Positions 27,139-35,320 are shown, counted from the first letter of the stretch. The stretch is DNA of 64,000 nucleotides from Paenibacillus radicis (ex Gao et al. 2016) (GCF_014641555.1 NZ_BMHY01000005.1:64011-128010), one strand, 5' to 3'. Made by a program: numbers and translations. Notes: generated from the sequence alone by a model not told the origin.

Positions 27139-27321
27139 CTAGACCAAGGCTGTTTTGAAGTCAAATTCAAAGCAGCCTTGTTTTGTAGAACTGATAACCC
27201 GGATTCCCCGCTGCCGAGAGGGATAACCCGGACTGCCTTGGCAATCGACAGCGATGTTGCTCAACTTGGCGGCCAATGCGTCGCGTTGCGTCCTTGCTGA
27301 TGGTAATACGGTATCAATCAT
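27139..27321 (-). CDS. Doubtful small ORF, 60 aa
   Basis: A minus-strand frame starts MIDTVLPSARTQRDALAAKL behind GGGAGGTTCATT, an unusually good ribosome binding site in a gap between two plus-strand genes. The first 45 residues look protein-like. The last 15 run through the terminator of the SLH gene, so either the frame is a 5' remnant of a longer gene or it is fortuitous. I do not recognise it. Confidence 0.25.
   Translation of the reverse strand: MIDTVLPSARTQRDALAAKLSNIAVDCQGSPGYPSRQRGIRVISSTKQGCFEFDFKTALV
27145..27184 (+). terminator. Rho-independent terminator
   Basis: CAAGGCTG (27145-27152) pairs perfectly with CAGCCTTG (27173-27180), followed by TTTT, and the loop flanks (TTTTGAA/TTCAAAG) pair further. 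It ends the SLH-protein transcript. Confidence 0.8.
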
Positions 27322-27415
27322 AATGAACCTCCCAGCTATGTGGATTTGAATGCAGAGACAGGTTAAACTGAGGACAACAAGCCTAGGATATGCCAAAGGA
27401 GACAAGATCAATATT

Positions 27416-29449
27416 GTGAGCCAATCGAATAGATTACACATCATAAGGCTTATCCTTGTGCTGCTTACCGCTGGCCTCATTCTTCAAGCTAACCCGGTGC
27501 AGGCAAGCTCGCATGAGAATCAAAATCAGGCATCGAGGATCGCTTGGGAAGCCTACTATTTCGGAAATATGACTAAGGGACAGTTGCCTTCCGAATGGCA
27601 TCCATTCTCCCAGATGGATTCGGATCGGAATGGCGCTCATCCAGGCAACGAGCTTTGGCTAAAAGCTAATCTTTCAAAAAAAGGGATTTCACCGGGGCAG
27701 CTTCTGGTTTATTCCTATCTAGTTAAGGATTTTGAGATTGCCTTATTTCTGGACGGCCAGCCTGTCTTCAAGTCAGAGAAGCTCCTACCATCGGGATTTA
27801 TTTCTTGGAGAATCATTTCGTATGAGAATATAACGGGTCATGAAGATCAAGTACTGGTGGCTCGCATTTCCCCTCATCAAAATTTGGAAGGTTTCGAGGT
27901 ATGGTCGGGAACCTCATCGTCTTTAGCGCTTAAGCTGCTGCGAACGGAAGCGCCGATGTGGGCTGGGGCAATTGTGCTATCGCTGTTAAGCGCGGTATCT
28001 TTACTATTGTATTTTTTTAATCGCAGCCAAACGCTTTTTATTTATTTTGCCGTTTTTTTGGCGAGTTTTGCTATAGATTTAACCGTCATGTGGGGAGGCT
28101 GGCAGTTTGCTTTTCGACCAGAAGCTCTATGGGTCTGGGGATCGCTCATTCACTTTAATTGGTATATCGGATATGCCAGCGGGATTTTGATCACGTATGC
28201 GATTGTTGGTGGTAAAGGCAGCAAGTGGATTCGTAATCTTGGTTACGCGGTGTTAGTCTATGCCTTTGTTTCGGTTGCGGGTTGGCTGTTGTTCGGTGAA
28301 CAAGCGCAGCTGCTATTTTATCGGCTTTTTTACGATTATGTTTCGACATGTCTGTTACTTGCATTAATAGTTGTCCTTTTTCTTGCTCTTAAACGACGAA
28401 GAAATTCGGAAATCATGGTGTTTGCAATCGGAAATGCCTTTTTTGTTGGAGGGCTTGTACTTGGTCGGGCGGTGAGCGGGCAATTCGGACTCTTTCCTAC
28501 GACGCGGACCTTGTTGACGTCGCATCACGCGCTTGCCCAGATCAGCTGGACCTTTCTTGGCTTCGGCGGGGTAGTCATCTGTTCCGGGATAATCATGGGC
28601 ATGCGGCTTATGCGTATGGCACAGTTACGTTCAACGAACAAGGAGCTGGCGAAGGTAAATGGCGAGCTCATAATAGCCAATGAAAAGCTATCCCACATCG
28701 ATCAGATTCGCAGCAATATGTATTCCGAAGTAAGTCATGAGCTCAACACGCCGATTACAGCAATTAAAGGGTATGTCCAGTTAATGCTGAATGGTACGAT
28801 TCCGGCGGGAGAAACCCGCTATCTTCAGGTCATTCATGATAAATCGCTGGTGATGGAGCGGATGATCGACGATATGCTGGAAATCGTCCGGCTTGAAAAT
28901 AAACATATTCAGTTCGAATACGAGCTTGTTCCGTTTGGGGCTTTATTCGCAAGGCTGTGTTCGAAGGTGCAGATGGACATGCTGGAGCAGGGCTTTACCT
29001 TCTTCTGGGTTCCGATGCCAGAGCCTTATTGGCCTGATCGATTTACGGCCATTTACGCCGATCCGATGCGCGTGGAGCAAGTGTTTGCTAACTTGCTGTC
29101 GAATGCGCGGAAGTTTACAGCTCCGGGAGGTACGATTCGCATCGAGGCGACAATGGAGGAACTCGGGGCTCAGCCTTCCGCCATTACCATTCGGATAATC
29201 GACAGTGGGTGCGGGATAGAAGAGGGGGAGCGGGAGTCTATTTTCGAGCGCTATTACCGGGGGAAAGGCGCTAAGACAGGAGCGATTACGGGAACGGGGC
29301 TGGGACTGCCGATATGTCGAGAAATTATGAACGCTCATGGCGGCGAGGTCGGACTTGAAGGTTCATCTACTCAAGGAAGCACGTTTTATATCCGTTTTCC
29401 GTTGCGTTATGCACATGTAAGGGAGATGGAGCCAGAGGAGACCGCGTAA
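27416..29449 (+). CDS. Membrane sensor histidine kinase with 7TM-type input domain
   Basis: About 677 residues. A signal peptide (about 8-32) leads to an extracytoplasmic jelly-roll-like domain (about 35-170, 7TMR-DISM type), seven predicted transmembrane helices (about 180-405), a short coiled coil, HisKA with His441 in SEVSHELNTPITA, and HATPase with N box (FANLLSNARKFT), G1 (DSGCGIEEG) and G2 (GTGLGLPI). GTG 27416 is preferred to the in-frame ATG at 27350 because AAAGGAGA lies upstream and the signal peptide then sits at the N-terminus; the spacing is long. The response regulator starting 147 bp downstream is the probable partner and the upstream SLH protein the probable target. Confidence 0.88.
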   Translation: MSQSNRLHIIRLILVLLTAGLILQANPVQASSHENQNQASRIAWEAYYFGNMTKGQLPSEWHPFSQMDSDRNGAHPGNELWLKANLSKKGISPGQLLVYSYLVKDFEIALFLDGQPVFKSEKLLPSGFISWRIISYENITGHEDQVLVARISPHQNLEGFEVWSGTSSSLALKLLRTEAPMWAGAIVLSLLSAVSLLLYFFNRSQTLFIYFAVFLASFAIDLTVMWGGWQFAFRPEALWVWGSLIHFNWYIGYASGILITYAIVGGKGSKWIRNLGYAVLVYAFVSVAGWLLFGEQAQLLFYRLFYDYVSTCLLLALIVVLFLALKRRRNSEIMVFAIGNAFFVGGLVLGRAVSGQFGLFPTTRTLLTSHHALAQISWTFLGFGGVVICSGIIMGMRLMRMAQLRSTNKELAKVNGELIIANEKLSHIDQIRSNMYSEVSHELNTPITAIKGYVQLMLNGTIPAGETRYLQVIHDKSLVMERMIDDMLEIVRLENKHIQFEYELVPFGALFARLCSKVQMDMLEQGFTFFWVPMPEPYWPDRFTAIYADPMRVEQVFANLLSNARKFTAPGGTIRIEATMEELGAQPSAITIRIIDSGCGIEEGERESIFERYYRGKGAKTGAITGTGLGLPICREIMNAHGGEVGLEGSSTQGSTFYIRFPLRYAHVREMEPEETA

Positions 29450-29595
29450 GGGCCGGAGCCTCCTTTTTTTCATTCTCTTAATCTACTATTAAACTGGTGT
29501 AGCGAGGATGTAAATTGTGCTGCGTCATTTTCAGAGGGAATACCACAATAAAAGTCGGATGAAGTCGATATCGGAATGAAAGGTAGGTGCTTAAA

Positions 29596-30297
29596 ATGTC
29601 TGACGGGCACATCATGATCGTTGAGGATGAACGGGATATTCGGGAGCTGCTGCGGTTGTGCGTGGAGGGCAGCGGATTTCGCGTGACGACAGCTGGAAGC
29701 GTGAGAGAAGCACAAGCTTTACTGGGCAATGAATTGCCAAATCTGGCTCTGCTGGATATTAACCTTCCGGACGGAGACGGGATGAGCCTGTGCGCTGAAA
29801 TTCGCAACCGTTCGGATATTCCCGTCATTCTAATTACTTGCAGGAAGGAAGGCGGCGATATCGTAGCCGGCTTGGAGGGTGGGGCGAACGATTATATTGT
29901 GAAGCCATTCGATGTCGATGTCGTAATCGCACGTATTCGGACACAGTTGCGCAGCTACGCTTATTGGAAGCAGTCAAATTATAAAAATAGATTGCGTAAT
30001 CAGGAATTGAGCATCGATCTGGATAGCTGCGAAGTGATGGTTGGCGGAGAGACGGTAGGACTATCGGCTAAGGAACGGCAGCTTCTCTTATTTTTGGCCG
30101 ATCACCCAAATCAAGTGTTCAGCGCAAGCTTGCTATACGACAGAATTTGGGGGCTGGAAGGAACAAGCGAGGAGAACACGGTAAGCGTTCATATTCGCTA
30201 TTTACGTAAAAAAATCGAGGTCAATCCTTCGGAACCCAAATATATTCAAACGGTTCGCGGCTTTGGCTACAAGTTTTGTTGGGTGGAAGATTACTAA
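29596..30297 (+). CDS. OmpR-family response regulator
   Basis: A 233-residue regulator: receiver domain with phospho-acceptor Asp54 in LALLDINLPDGDG and the conserved Lys in VKPFDVDVV, then a winged-helix domain ending ENTVSVHIRYLRKKIEVNPS...YIQTVRGFGYKF. AGGTAGGTG precedes ATG 29596; an in-frame GTG at 29587 overlaps that site. It probably pairs with the kinase just upstream, although a 147-bp gap separates them. A truncated copy of its leader and first twelve codons occurs 7 kb upstream at 22504. Confidence 0.92.
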   Translation: MSDGHIMIVEDERDIRELLRLCVEGSGFRVTTAGSVREAQALLGNELPNLALLDINLPDGDGMSLCAEIRNRSDIPVILITCRKEGGDIVAGLEGGANDYIVKPFDVDVVIARIRTQLRSYAYWKQSNYKNRLRNQELSIDLDSCEVMVGGETVGLSAKERQLLLFLADHPNQVFSASLLYDRIWGLEGTSEENTVSVHIRYLRKKIEVNPSEPKYIQTVRGFGYKFCWVEDY

Positions 30298-30370
30298 TCT
30301 GGAGGCAGAGCAGTGAAACCGCCAATTGTCAGTTCAAGGCCTTACCAGTGGATTACGGAGGTGAATAATA

Positions 30371-30781
30371 ATGGACAGCCAATTAGTTGATCCCTACGAG
30401 TTACAGTTACGCAAAGCGCTTAACAAAGTACTACCGGATGCCTATGAAAGTCTAAAAACCCTCGACCAAATGCCAAGTGAAATTGGAATGAACTTGCTGG
30501 GGGTTCTTGTTAATTATGCTTGTGAGAGTCAGAACATAACTGTAATTACTTTAGCAAGAGATAGTATGAAGAAAATACCACTCAAGTGGTTGACACAATA
30601 CTATCCTGAAGTTGTTAATAGAAGTATTGATTGGGCGGATGAATGGCAATACATTAGATTACTAGAAGTGACACGAGAGGTAGTTCCAGAATTATTAAAA
30701 GTATTTATTGATCGAGGATTATTCTCAGAAAATGATGAAATTCGTGAAACAGCAGAGTATTTTAGGAGCAAGCAGAACTGA
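30371..30781 (+). CDS. Hypothetical helical protein, 136 aa
   Basis: A 136-residue soluble, mainly helical, acidic protein with no membrane segment. ACGGAGGTGAATAATA precedes ATG 30371, a convincing site. It is the last gene before the third rlmH tag and is more A+T-rich than the regulator upstream. Small, helical, species-variable proteins in such a position are often immunity proteins, but no family is recognised and this is only a suggestion. Confidence 0.75.
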   Translation: MDSQLVDPYELQLRKALNKVLPDAYESLKTLDQMPSEIGMNLLGVLVNYACESQNITVITLARDSMKKIPLKWLTQYYPEVVNRSIDWADEWQYIRLLEVTREVVPELLKVFIDRGLFSENDEIRETAEYFRSKQN

Positions 30782-30900
30782 AGCTGAATGCATAGTACAT
30801 TTGAACCATTAGGCTAACACCTGCATCTAGATCACTTAGATAAGGTTTAAAAAAATCAATTCGCTGAACTAACGGGTACGATAGATAAATCAAGTTTGCA

Positions 30901-30928
30901 AAGGCCGCCGATTTACTTCGGTGGCCTT
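30901..30928 (+). terminator. Hairpin, possible terminator
   Basis: AAGGCC-GCCGA pairs with TCGGT-GGCCTT across a short loop. No T-run follows, so termination is uncertain. It lies 120 bp after the 136-aa gene. Confidence 0.4.
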
Positions 30929-31010
30929 CAGTACATGTTATGAAGGCTTAATTTTTGCCCTTGTTTCGCTCTAAAAGGTGATAACTATGCGCCGTGACAG
31001 CTCCTTTCGT

Positions 31011-31065
31011 ATTTTTCGCCGATAGCCCCGTTAAGCTGAGCCTTATCATAAATAGGGCGAAAAAT
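31011..31065 (+). repeat. rlmH-tag unit 3 (candidate att junction)
   Basis: Core 31038-31055 reads GAGCCTTATCATAAATAG: Glu-Pro-Tyr-His-Lys-stop, preceded by an Ala codon, with synonymous changes at Glu, Pro and Lys relative to unit 1. The arms ATTTTTCGCC (31011-31020) and GGCGAAAAAT (31056-31065) are a perfect 10-bp inverted repeat. An in-frame TAA precedes the core. This is the best preserved unit and defines the consensus. Confidence 0.78.
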
Positions 31066-31108
31066 TTTGTTGTGACAAGAATGCTGTTCTAAATATAGAA
31101 GCTTACTC

Positions 31109-31137
31109 AAAAGCCCTCCATCACTCTGAGGGCTTTT
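31109..31137. terminator. Bidirectional terminator hairpin
   Basis: AAAAGCCCTC (31109-31118) pairs perfectly with GAGGGCTTTT (31128-31137), with A and T runs on both sides. It directly follows the stop of the broken TetR gene on the minus strand and is its natural terminator. Confidence 0.8.
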
Positions 31138-31138
31138 A

Positions 31139-31510
31139 TTATGGTAACGTACATTTAGTTTCGGATATGATTTTCTTTAGGGATTCCTGCGTGTCTATTA
31201 GGGCTTGCTTGGCTCTTTCGCGTAAGCCTGGGTGACTGTCGTCGCTATCAATAGCTGTGTTGAGAGCGGGCAACCCCCGATGAAGGGCGGCGCTTCCACT
31301 ACTTTCGCGTATACGCTCAAATATGCCAGCAGCTTGCCAGAGGCCATTTCTTGTTGACTGACATGGTCAGCATAGCTAAAAGCTTCATTTGCAATTTCGT
31401 CTTTACTGGAAAAATGGCGGTAGATGCCGCCTTATTTGATACCTGTCAACTCTGTTGTATCGGATAAGGATGAACCCGAATACCCCTTCAATTGTATTTG
31501 TACACGTAGT
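31139..31510 (-). pseudogene. TetR-family regulator, broken
   Basis: On the minus strand, the frame ...KGYSGSSLSDTTELTGIK-stop is followed in the same frame by GGIYRHFSSKDEIANEAF, the classic TetR helix-turn-helix region, with a TAA (31432-31434) in place of the usual Lys. Further on the frame shifts, and a second segment LNTAIDSDDSHPGLRERAKQ continues to a stop at 31139. The gene therefore has at least one in-frame stop and one frameshift. It is divergent from the MFS transporter and was presumably its repressor. Confidence 0.78.
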
Positions 31511-31560
31511 AAATCAAATGAATTTCCACTCTTGCAAAACAATGCATCTATGTTAATATT

Positions 31561-31582
31561 AAAGATACCTATCGGTATCTTT
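31561..31582. promoter_or_regulatory. Palindromic candidate operator
   Basis: AAAGATACC and GGTATCTTT flank a 4-bp centre between the broken TetR gene and the MFS gene. Position and symmetry suit a TetR-type operator. The T-run after it would also allow a terminator reading, but no upstream gene on the plus strand would need one. Confidence 0.5.
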
Positions 31583-31608
31583 TTTTGTGGTGACAAGGGG
31601 GGACAAGA

Positions 31609-32871
31609 GTGAGTGCGACATGGTTTAAGGAATCCAGGCATGCTTGGGTTGGGTTGGGGGCTCTCTGGATTATTGGATTTATTGGTGCATTGACCCGATT
31701 TAGCATGGCATTTTTTCAGGTGCAAATATCGGCAGATTTACTGATTAGCAGGGGATTTATTTCAACGGCATGGTCAACGAATTTATTAATAACAGCTATA
31801 TGCGCGCCCTTGGGAGGTTGGCTTGCCGATCGTTACGGCACAAAGAAGGTGCTTTTTTTAAGTGCAATCATGAGTACTATGGGCACTGGCGTTGTCTTAT
31901 TAGGGAACGATCCTATCGTCTTTTTTATTGGATATGGCGTTATCTCTGGGTTAGCTGGCATTGGGGCAACGACGAGCTATATATTGATGTTAGAATGGTT
32001 TAGGCATCACCGAGCTAAAGCAATGTCACTGTTGGCGAGCGCATCCTCTCTAGGGTTAGCGATTATTACGCCAATTTTCGTATCTGTTGGTTGGCTGACT
32101 TGGAAGGATGCCTTTATAGCTTCTTTTGCCCTAGGCATTTTTGTGACATTTCCAGTAATTTGGATGGGAATCAAGAGCCTGCAACAGAAAGATATGGAGA
32201 AACCCCAATCGGATCATCCAATAGAAGTTGATGGGCCTGATACGCCCCTTACAATAACTCCATTCTCCAAGAAATTCATTCATCTTCCAATCTTTGTTAT
32301 GGTCGCAATTGCGCTTTTTACCTGCGGAGTCAATATGGGTTCCATCGAAATGAATTTAGTAGCCATACATCAGCTGGCCGATGTGTCACCAAGCATGATC
32401 GCCCTATCCATGAGTATACTTGGCATTATGGAAATTACGGGGGCACTCATTTGCGGCTATTTTCTGGACCGATACAATAAATTAATGCTAATGTCTGTTT
32501 TGTATGGCATACGTATAATGGGCTTTGCTTTCCTCTTTATGCACTTGGGAAGTTCACCTATTGTTTTTGCAATAGCGTTCGGAATTACATACTTAAGCGC
32601 AGTGCCGGGGGGGATCCTTGTCATCAATGAATTTGCAAACGGAAAAGGAAAACATACCGGGATATTACTATTCTTCCACCAGGGCGGTGGCATTGCGGGT
32701 GCATTAATCGGAGGCTTTTCCTTCGATTATTTCCGAAATTATCAGAATTTGATCCTTGTTGACATCATAATATGTATCCTTGTCACGCTGGGATACTTCG
32801 TATTATTTATGACACATAGAAGGGGCCTTAGAATTCAGAATAAGAAGAATGCAGTAAGCGGGGCACTTTAA
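31609..32871 (+). CDS. MFS transporter
   Basis: A 420-residue major facilitator with 12 hydrophobic helices and the motif-A-like loop GGWLADRYGTKKV between helices 2 and 3 (about 62-74). A central hydrophilic loop (about 190-225) separates the two halves. GTG 31609 follows GGGGGGACAAGA. The substrate cannot be read from the sequence; general organisation resembles anion/monocarboxylate (OFA-like) or drug exporters. It is divergent from a decayed TetR gene, so its expression may now be constitutive. Confidence 0.85.
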   Translation: MSATWFKESRHAWVGLGALWIIGFIGALTRFSMAFFQVQISADLLISRGFISTAWSTNLLITAICAPLGGWLADRYGTKKVLFLSAIMSTMGTGVVLLGNDPIVFFIGYGVISGLAGIGATTSYILMLEWFRHHRAKAMSLLASASSLGLAIITPIFVSVGWLTWKDAFIASFALGIFVTFPVIWMGIKSLQQKDMEKPQSDHPIEVDGPDTPLTITPFSKKFIHLPIFVMVAIALFTCGVNMGSIEMNLVAIHQLADVSPSMIALSMSILGIMEITGALICGYFLDRYNKLMLMSVLYGIRIMGFAFLFMHLGSSPIVFAIAFGITYLSAVPGGILVINEFANGKGKHTGILLFFHQGGGIAGALIGGFSFDYFRNYQNLILVDIIICILVTLGYFVLFMTHRRGLRIQNKKNAVSGAL

Positions 32872-32950
32872 CTTAGACAAGCTCTCTACCTAAAAAGGGA
32901 AGAGCTTGCCATCGCTTTATGCTGATGCAGGATCTTGTCACGTTAGCTCA

Positions 32951-32980
32951 AGGGGCAATCATTTAGGTGCCCCTATTTTA
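32951..32980 (+). terminator. Probable terminator
   Basis: AGGGGCA (32951-32957) pairs with TGCCCCT (32968-32974), followed by ATTTTATTT. A further hairpin, CAAGCTCT/AGAGCTTG, lies at about 32879-32907. Either would end the MFS transcript. Confidence 0.6.
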
Positions 32981-33081
32981 TTTGAAAAACACCTCGTGGA
33001 GTGCGAAATGTTATCTTTGAAAAATCGAATTATGCGATCGCAGTATCTTTAATGAGCGTTACAGTCTTTCGTTAGCTAGGG

Positions 33082-34050
33082 TCAATCACTTGTTCTCCAC
33101 ACATCTACTCTTCCCTGAAATCCCTCTACAACTTCCTTTGGAATTTCCCTGATCTTGATATCTCCACCTAAGAAAAGCAGCCAATTTGTTATTTCGTTCA
33201 ATTCATTGGGATGATGAACATTGATAAACGTCTTTAGAATAGCCGTAGTTTGATAAGGATTCGTATATGAAATGGTAATTTTTAAAGGATGGTACTTTTT
33301 GAATTGAGCAATCGCCTTGGGACCGAGTTCGAGGACCAGGTTGATTGCTTCTTCCTGTTTCTTTAGTTGTTCTACAATCTTCTTCTTGCTTATTCTTTTT
33401 TTCCCCGAGTATGGTTTGACATCGGTGAGATTGTCGACAGGGATAATTCGCCATTTCCCTTCCTCTAGGTCCAAGCCCTCAATTTGCCAAGAGCTTTTTT
33501 CACGATATAGGCGCATGAGATAGATGGAATAAATCTTTATTTCTCTTCCTTCTTCGACGGAAACCACTAAGTAGCAGTCTTTAAGAAGGATCTGGATGAG
33601 TTGTTCTAACATCGGATGGGGCAGATCGGATAGGTCAAGCAGGTCAGGATTGTGGGGATTGGTCCCTTCGAAGAGCAGGATTTGATTTAACAGAACAAGA
33701 TCATCTTGCTGGTTTTGAGAGATGAGACCGAGCAATTTTTCCGCTAAAGAGTGGCGGCTCTTGAGGTAAGGGAGCTGCAGATTGCGTGTTGCCATGAAGG
33801 CGATAAAAAGAGCTTTAATCTCATTATCGGTAAAGCGGACCGTGGGCAGGACGGAGTTGTTCATCACAAAGTAGCCCCCGTCCCTCCCGACTTCGGCGAC
33901 CAGAGGCATTCCCATTGCTTCAATTTCCCTGATGTCTCGAATCGCCGTCGAACGGGAGATGTTAAACTCATGCATGATTTCCGAAATGGTAAAATGGGCG
34001 CGGTTGTTGATGTACCGCATGATGATGTTAATCCGTTCTACTTTTTTCAT
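33082..34050 (-). CDS. HTH/WYL-domain transcriptional regulator
   Basis: A 322-residue YafY-type regulator: N-terminal winged helix-turn-helix (about 1-60, FTISEIMHEFNISRSTAIRDI), a WYL-like sensing domain (about 135-225, with the IYLMRLYREKSSWQIEGLDL stretch) and a C-terminal WCX-like domain. It is divergent from the DoxX-like gene. A 20-bp-plus motif in its upstream region recurs before the gene at 34841, so it probably controls both promoters and itself. WYL regulators usually respond to a small-molecule or nucleic-acid ligand, here unknown. A stop codon at 33082-33084 follows the C-terminal Asp. Confidence 0.88.
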   Translation of the reverse strand: MKKVERINIIMRYINNRAHFTISEIMHEFNISRSTAIRDIREIEAMGMPLVAEVGRDGGYFVMNNSVLPTVRFTDNEIKALFIAFMATRNLQLPYLKSRHSLAEKLLGLISQNQQDDLVLLNQILLFEGTNPHNPDLLDLSDLPHPMLEQLIQILLKDCYLVVSVEEGREIKIYSIYLMRLYREKSSWQIEGLDLEEGKWRIIPVDNLTDVKPYSGKKRISKKKIVEQLKKQEEAINLVLELGPKAIAQFKKYHPLKITISYTNPYQTTAILKTFINVHHPNELNEITNWLLFLGGDIKIREIPKEVVEGFQGRVDVWRTSD

Positions 34051-34058
34051 CAGGACCT

Positions 34059-34151
34059 CTAAACAGTATCATATTTTGACATGATTTATCGTTATTATAA
34101 ACCCATCAAGTAAAAAAACAAGATCAAATGAAAAAAGGAGCTGGGATGATG
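34059..34151 (+). promoter_or_regulatory. Promoter/leader copy A, shared with 34743
   Basis: CTAAACAGTATCATATTTTG begins a segment, continuing with ACATGATT, TATAAACC and TCAAGT and ending AAAAAAGGAGCTGGGAT before an ATG. The same order of elements occurs at 34743-34843. TTGACA (34076-34081) and TATAAA (34096-34101) are only 14 bp apart, too close for a normal promoter, so one element may instead be a regulator site. It lies between the WYL regulator and the DoxX-like gene. Confidence 0.6.
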
Positions 34152-34217
34152 GCAGCGTCAGACCAGAAGCATCGGTACCAGAAGCACACAGGGAGATCAA
34201 GGGAGGAATTGGAATGA
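34149..34217 (+). CDS. Leader peptide ORF, 22 aa
   Basis: ATG 34149 follows the same AAAAAAGGAGCTGGGAT site that serves the 34841 gene and encodes 22 hydrophilic residues beginning MAASDQKHRYQK. Its TGA overlaps the DoxX-like ATG (ATGA). It may be a coupling leader or simply what is left of the first codons of a duplicated copy of the 34841 gene. Not a typical functional protein. Confidence 0.4.
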   Translation: MAASDQKHRYQKHTGRSREELE

Positions 34218-34636
34218 GTATAGTTACCGATAATAAAAAGATCGCGAAGATTGAATCCCGTCCTATCGGAAGGACGGCAGCTTATTGGATCGTCACCATC
34301 ATTCTCGCATTCTCTATTGCATTAAGCGGGATCGGGCAATTGATGCAATACGGCGGCAATGTCGATTTAGTTAATGATATTGGATTCCCTTTATATTTCA
34401 CGAACATTCTCGGGACTTGGAAATTGCTTGGAGTCATTGCGATCGTCATACCAGGCTTCCCTCGGCTTAAGGAATGGGCTTATAGCGGTATCTTTTTTCT
34501 AATGACAGGTGCGGCCTTATCTCATGTGTTCGCCCATGATTATGGGAACGGCGGATTTCATGTTATTCTTCCGCTTATCTATGCTGCGCTTGGCATCGTC
34601 TCCTGGGCGCTGCGCCCGAAAAGCCGCAGATTCTAA
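34214..34636 (+). CDS. DoxX-like membrane protein
   Basis: A 140-residue protein with four predicted transmembrane helices (about 25-45, 70-90, 95-113, 115-133) and the DoxX_2-like pattern GTWKLLGVIAIVIPGFPRLKEWAY followed by AHDYGNG. GGGAGGAATTGG precedes ATG 34214. Such small DoxX-like proteins are common next to WYL or TetR regulators; the biochemical function is not established. It is transcribed from the promoter copy shared with the next gene. (Pattern split: GTWKLLG, PGFPRLKEWAY, AHDYGNG.). Confidence 0.82.
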   Translation: MSIVTDNKKIAKIESRPIGRTAAYWIVTIILAFSIALSGIGQLMQYGGNVDLVNDIGFPLYFTNILGTWKLLGVIAIVIPGFPRLKEWAYSGIFFLMTGAALSHVFAHDYGNGGFHVILPLIYAALGIVSWALRPKSRRF

Positions 34637-34742
34637 TGGAAGTGAAATCAACGCCAGCCCATTCCTGAGTCCGATAGACTTTGTCTGCCAAAGACACTAA
34701 GATTTAGATAGAGAGCTATAGGAGAGAATAATTGGCTATACG

Positions 34743-34843
34743 CTAAACAGTATCATGTTTTGACATGATTGAGGCTTATGATAAACCTATCAAGTGAATA
34801 AACAAATCAATGCATTTTATTCAAAAAAGGAGCTGGGATCATG
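34743..34843 (+). promoter_or_regulatory. Promoter/leader copy B, shared with 34059
   Basis: CTAAACAGTATCATGTTTTG, ACATGATT, GATAAACC, TCAAGT and AAAAAAGGAGCTGGGAT occur in the same order as in copy A, with small substitutions and about 8 bp more length. It precedes the GyrI-like gene. The shared blocks are candidate binding sites for the WYL regulator at 33082. Confidence 0.6.
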
Positions 34844-35320
34844 GCAACGTATACCTTTGAGGAAAAAGACAGCTTTATCGTTCTGGGAATTGGAACGGAA
34901 CTGAAAAGCGACTACACGGATTATGCCGGTATCAATAAGGAGAAGGAAAGCTTTTGGCGGTCAGTGGAGCAGGATGGTAGGCTTGATGCGTTAAAGGCGA
35001 TTGCTGCGAACGATTATATTTTTGCCGTGAACGAAGCGGTCAATCACAAGATGATGTATTATGCTGGCGTGATGACTGATTCATCTGTACCGGAAGAGCA
35101 CAGAGTGATCCAATTTCCTAAGGGACAATACCTCGTGGTTAAAGGGGAGGGAAAGTCGGCAGATGAGCTGAGCAGCATGCTTACTGGGATTGCCTTTGGT
35201 CAAGTATTGCCGGCAGCCGATAATTACGCCTATGTTGGCGGGCCCAATGCAACGGTTGAGATGGGGCAGCGAGATAGCCTCGTATACGGGGAAATGTGGA
35301 TTCCAGTTGTGGAGAAGTAA
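34841..35320 (+). CDS. GyrI-like / effector-binding domain protein
   Basis: A 159-residue stand-alone effector-binding domain (AraC E-bind/GyrI-like fold), with the typical FPKGQYLVVKGEGKSADEL and a C-terminal GEMWIPV strand. Such domains bind small hydrophobic ligands and occur alone or fused to AraC/MerR regulators. AAAAAAGGAGCTGGG precedes ATG 34841. It is followed 26 bp later by a hypothetical gene and shares a promoter-leader sequence with the DoxX-like gene, suggesting one WYL-controlled regulon. Confidence 0.82.
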   Translation: MATYTFEEKDSFIVLGIGTELKSDYTDYAGINKEKESFWRSVEQDGRLDALKAIAANDYIFAVNEAVNHKMMYYAGVMTDSSVPEEHRVIQFPKGQYLVVKGEGKSADELSSMLTGIAFGQVLPAADNYAYVGGPNATVEMGQRDSLVYGEMWIPVVEK

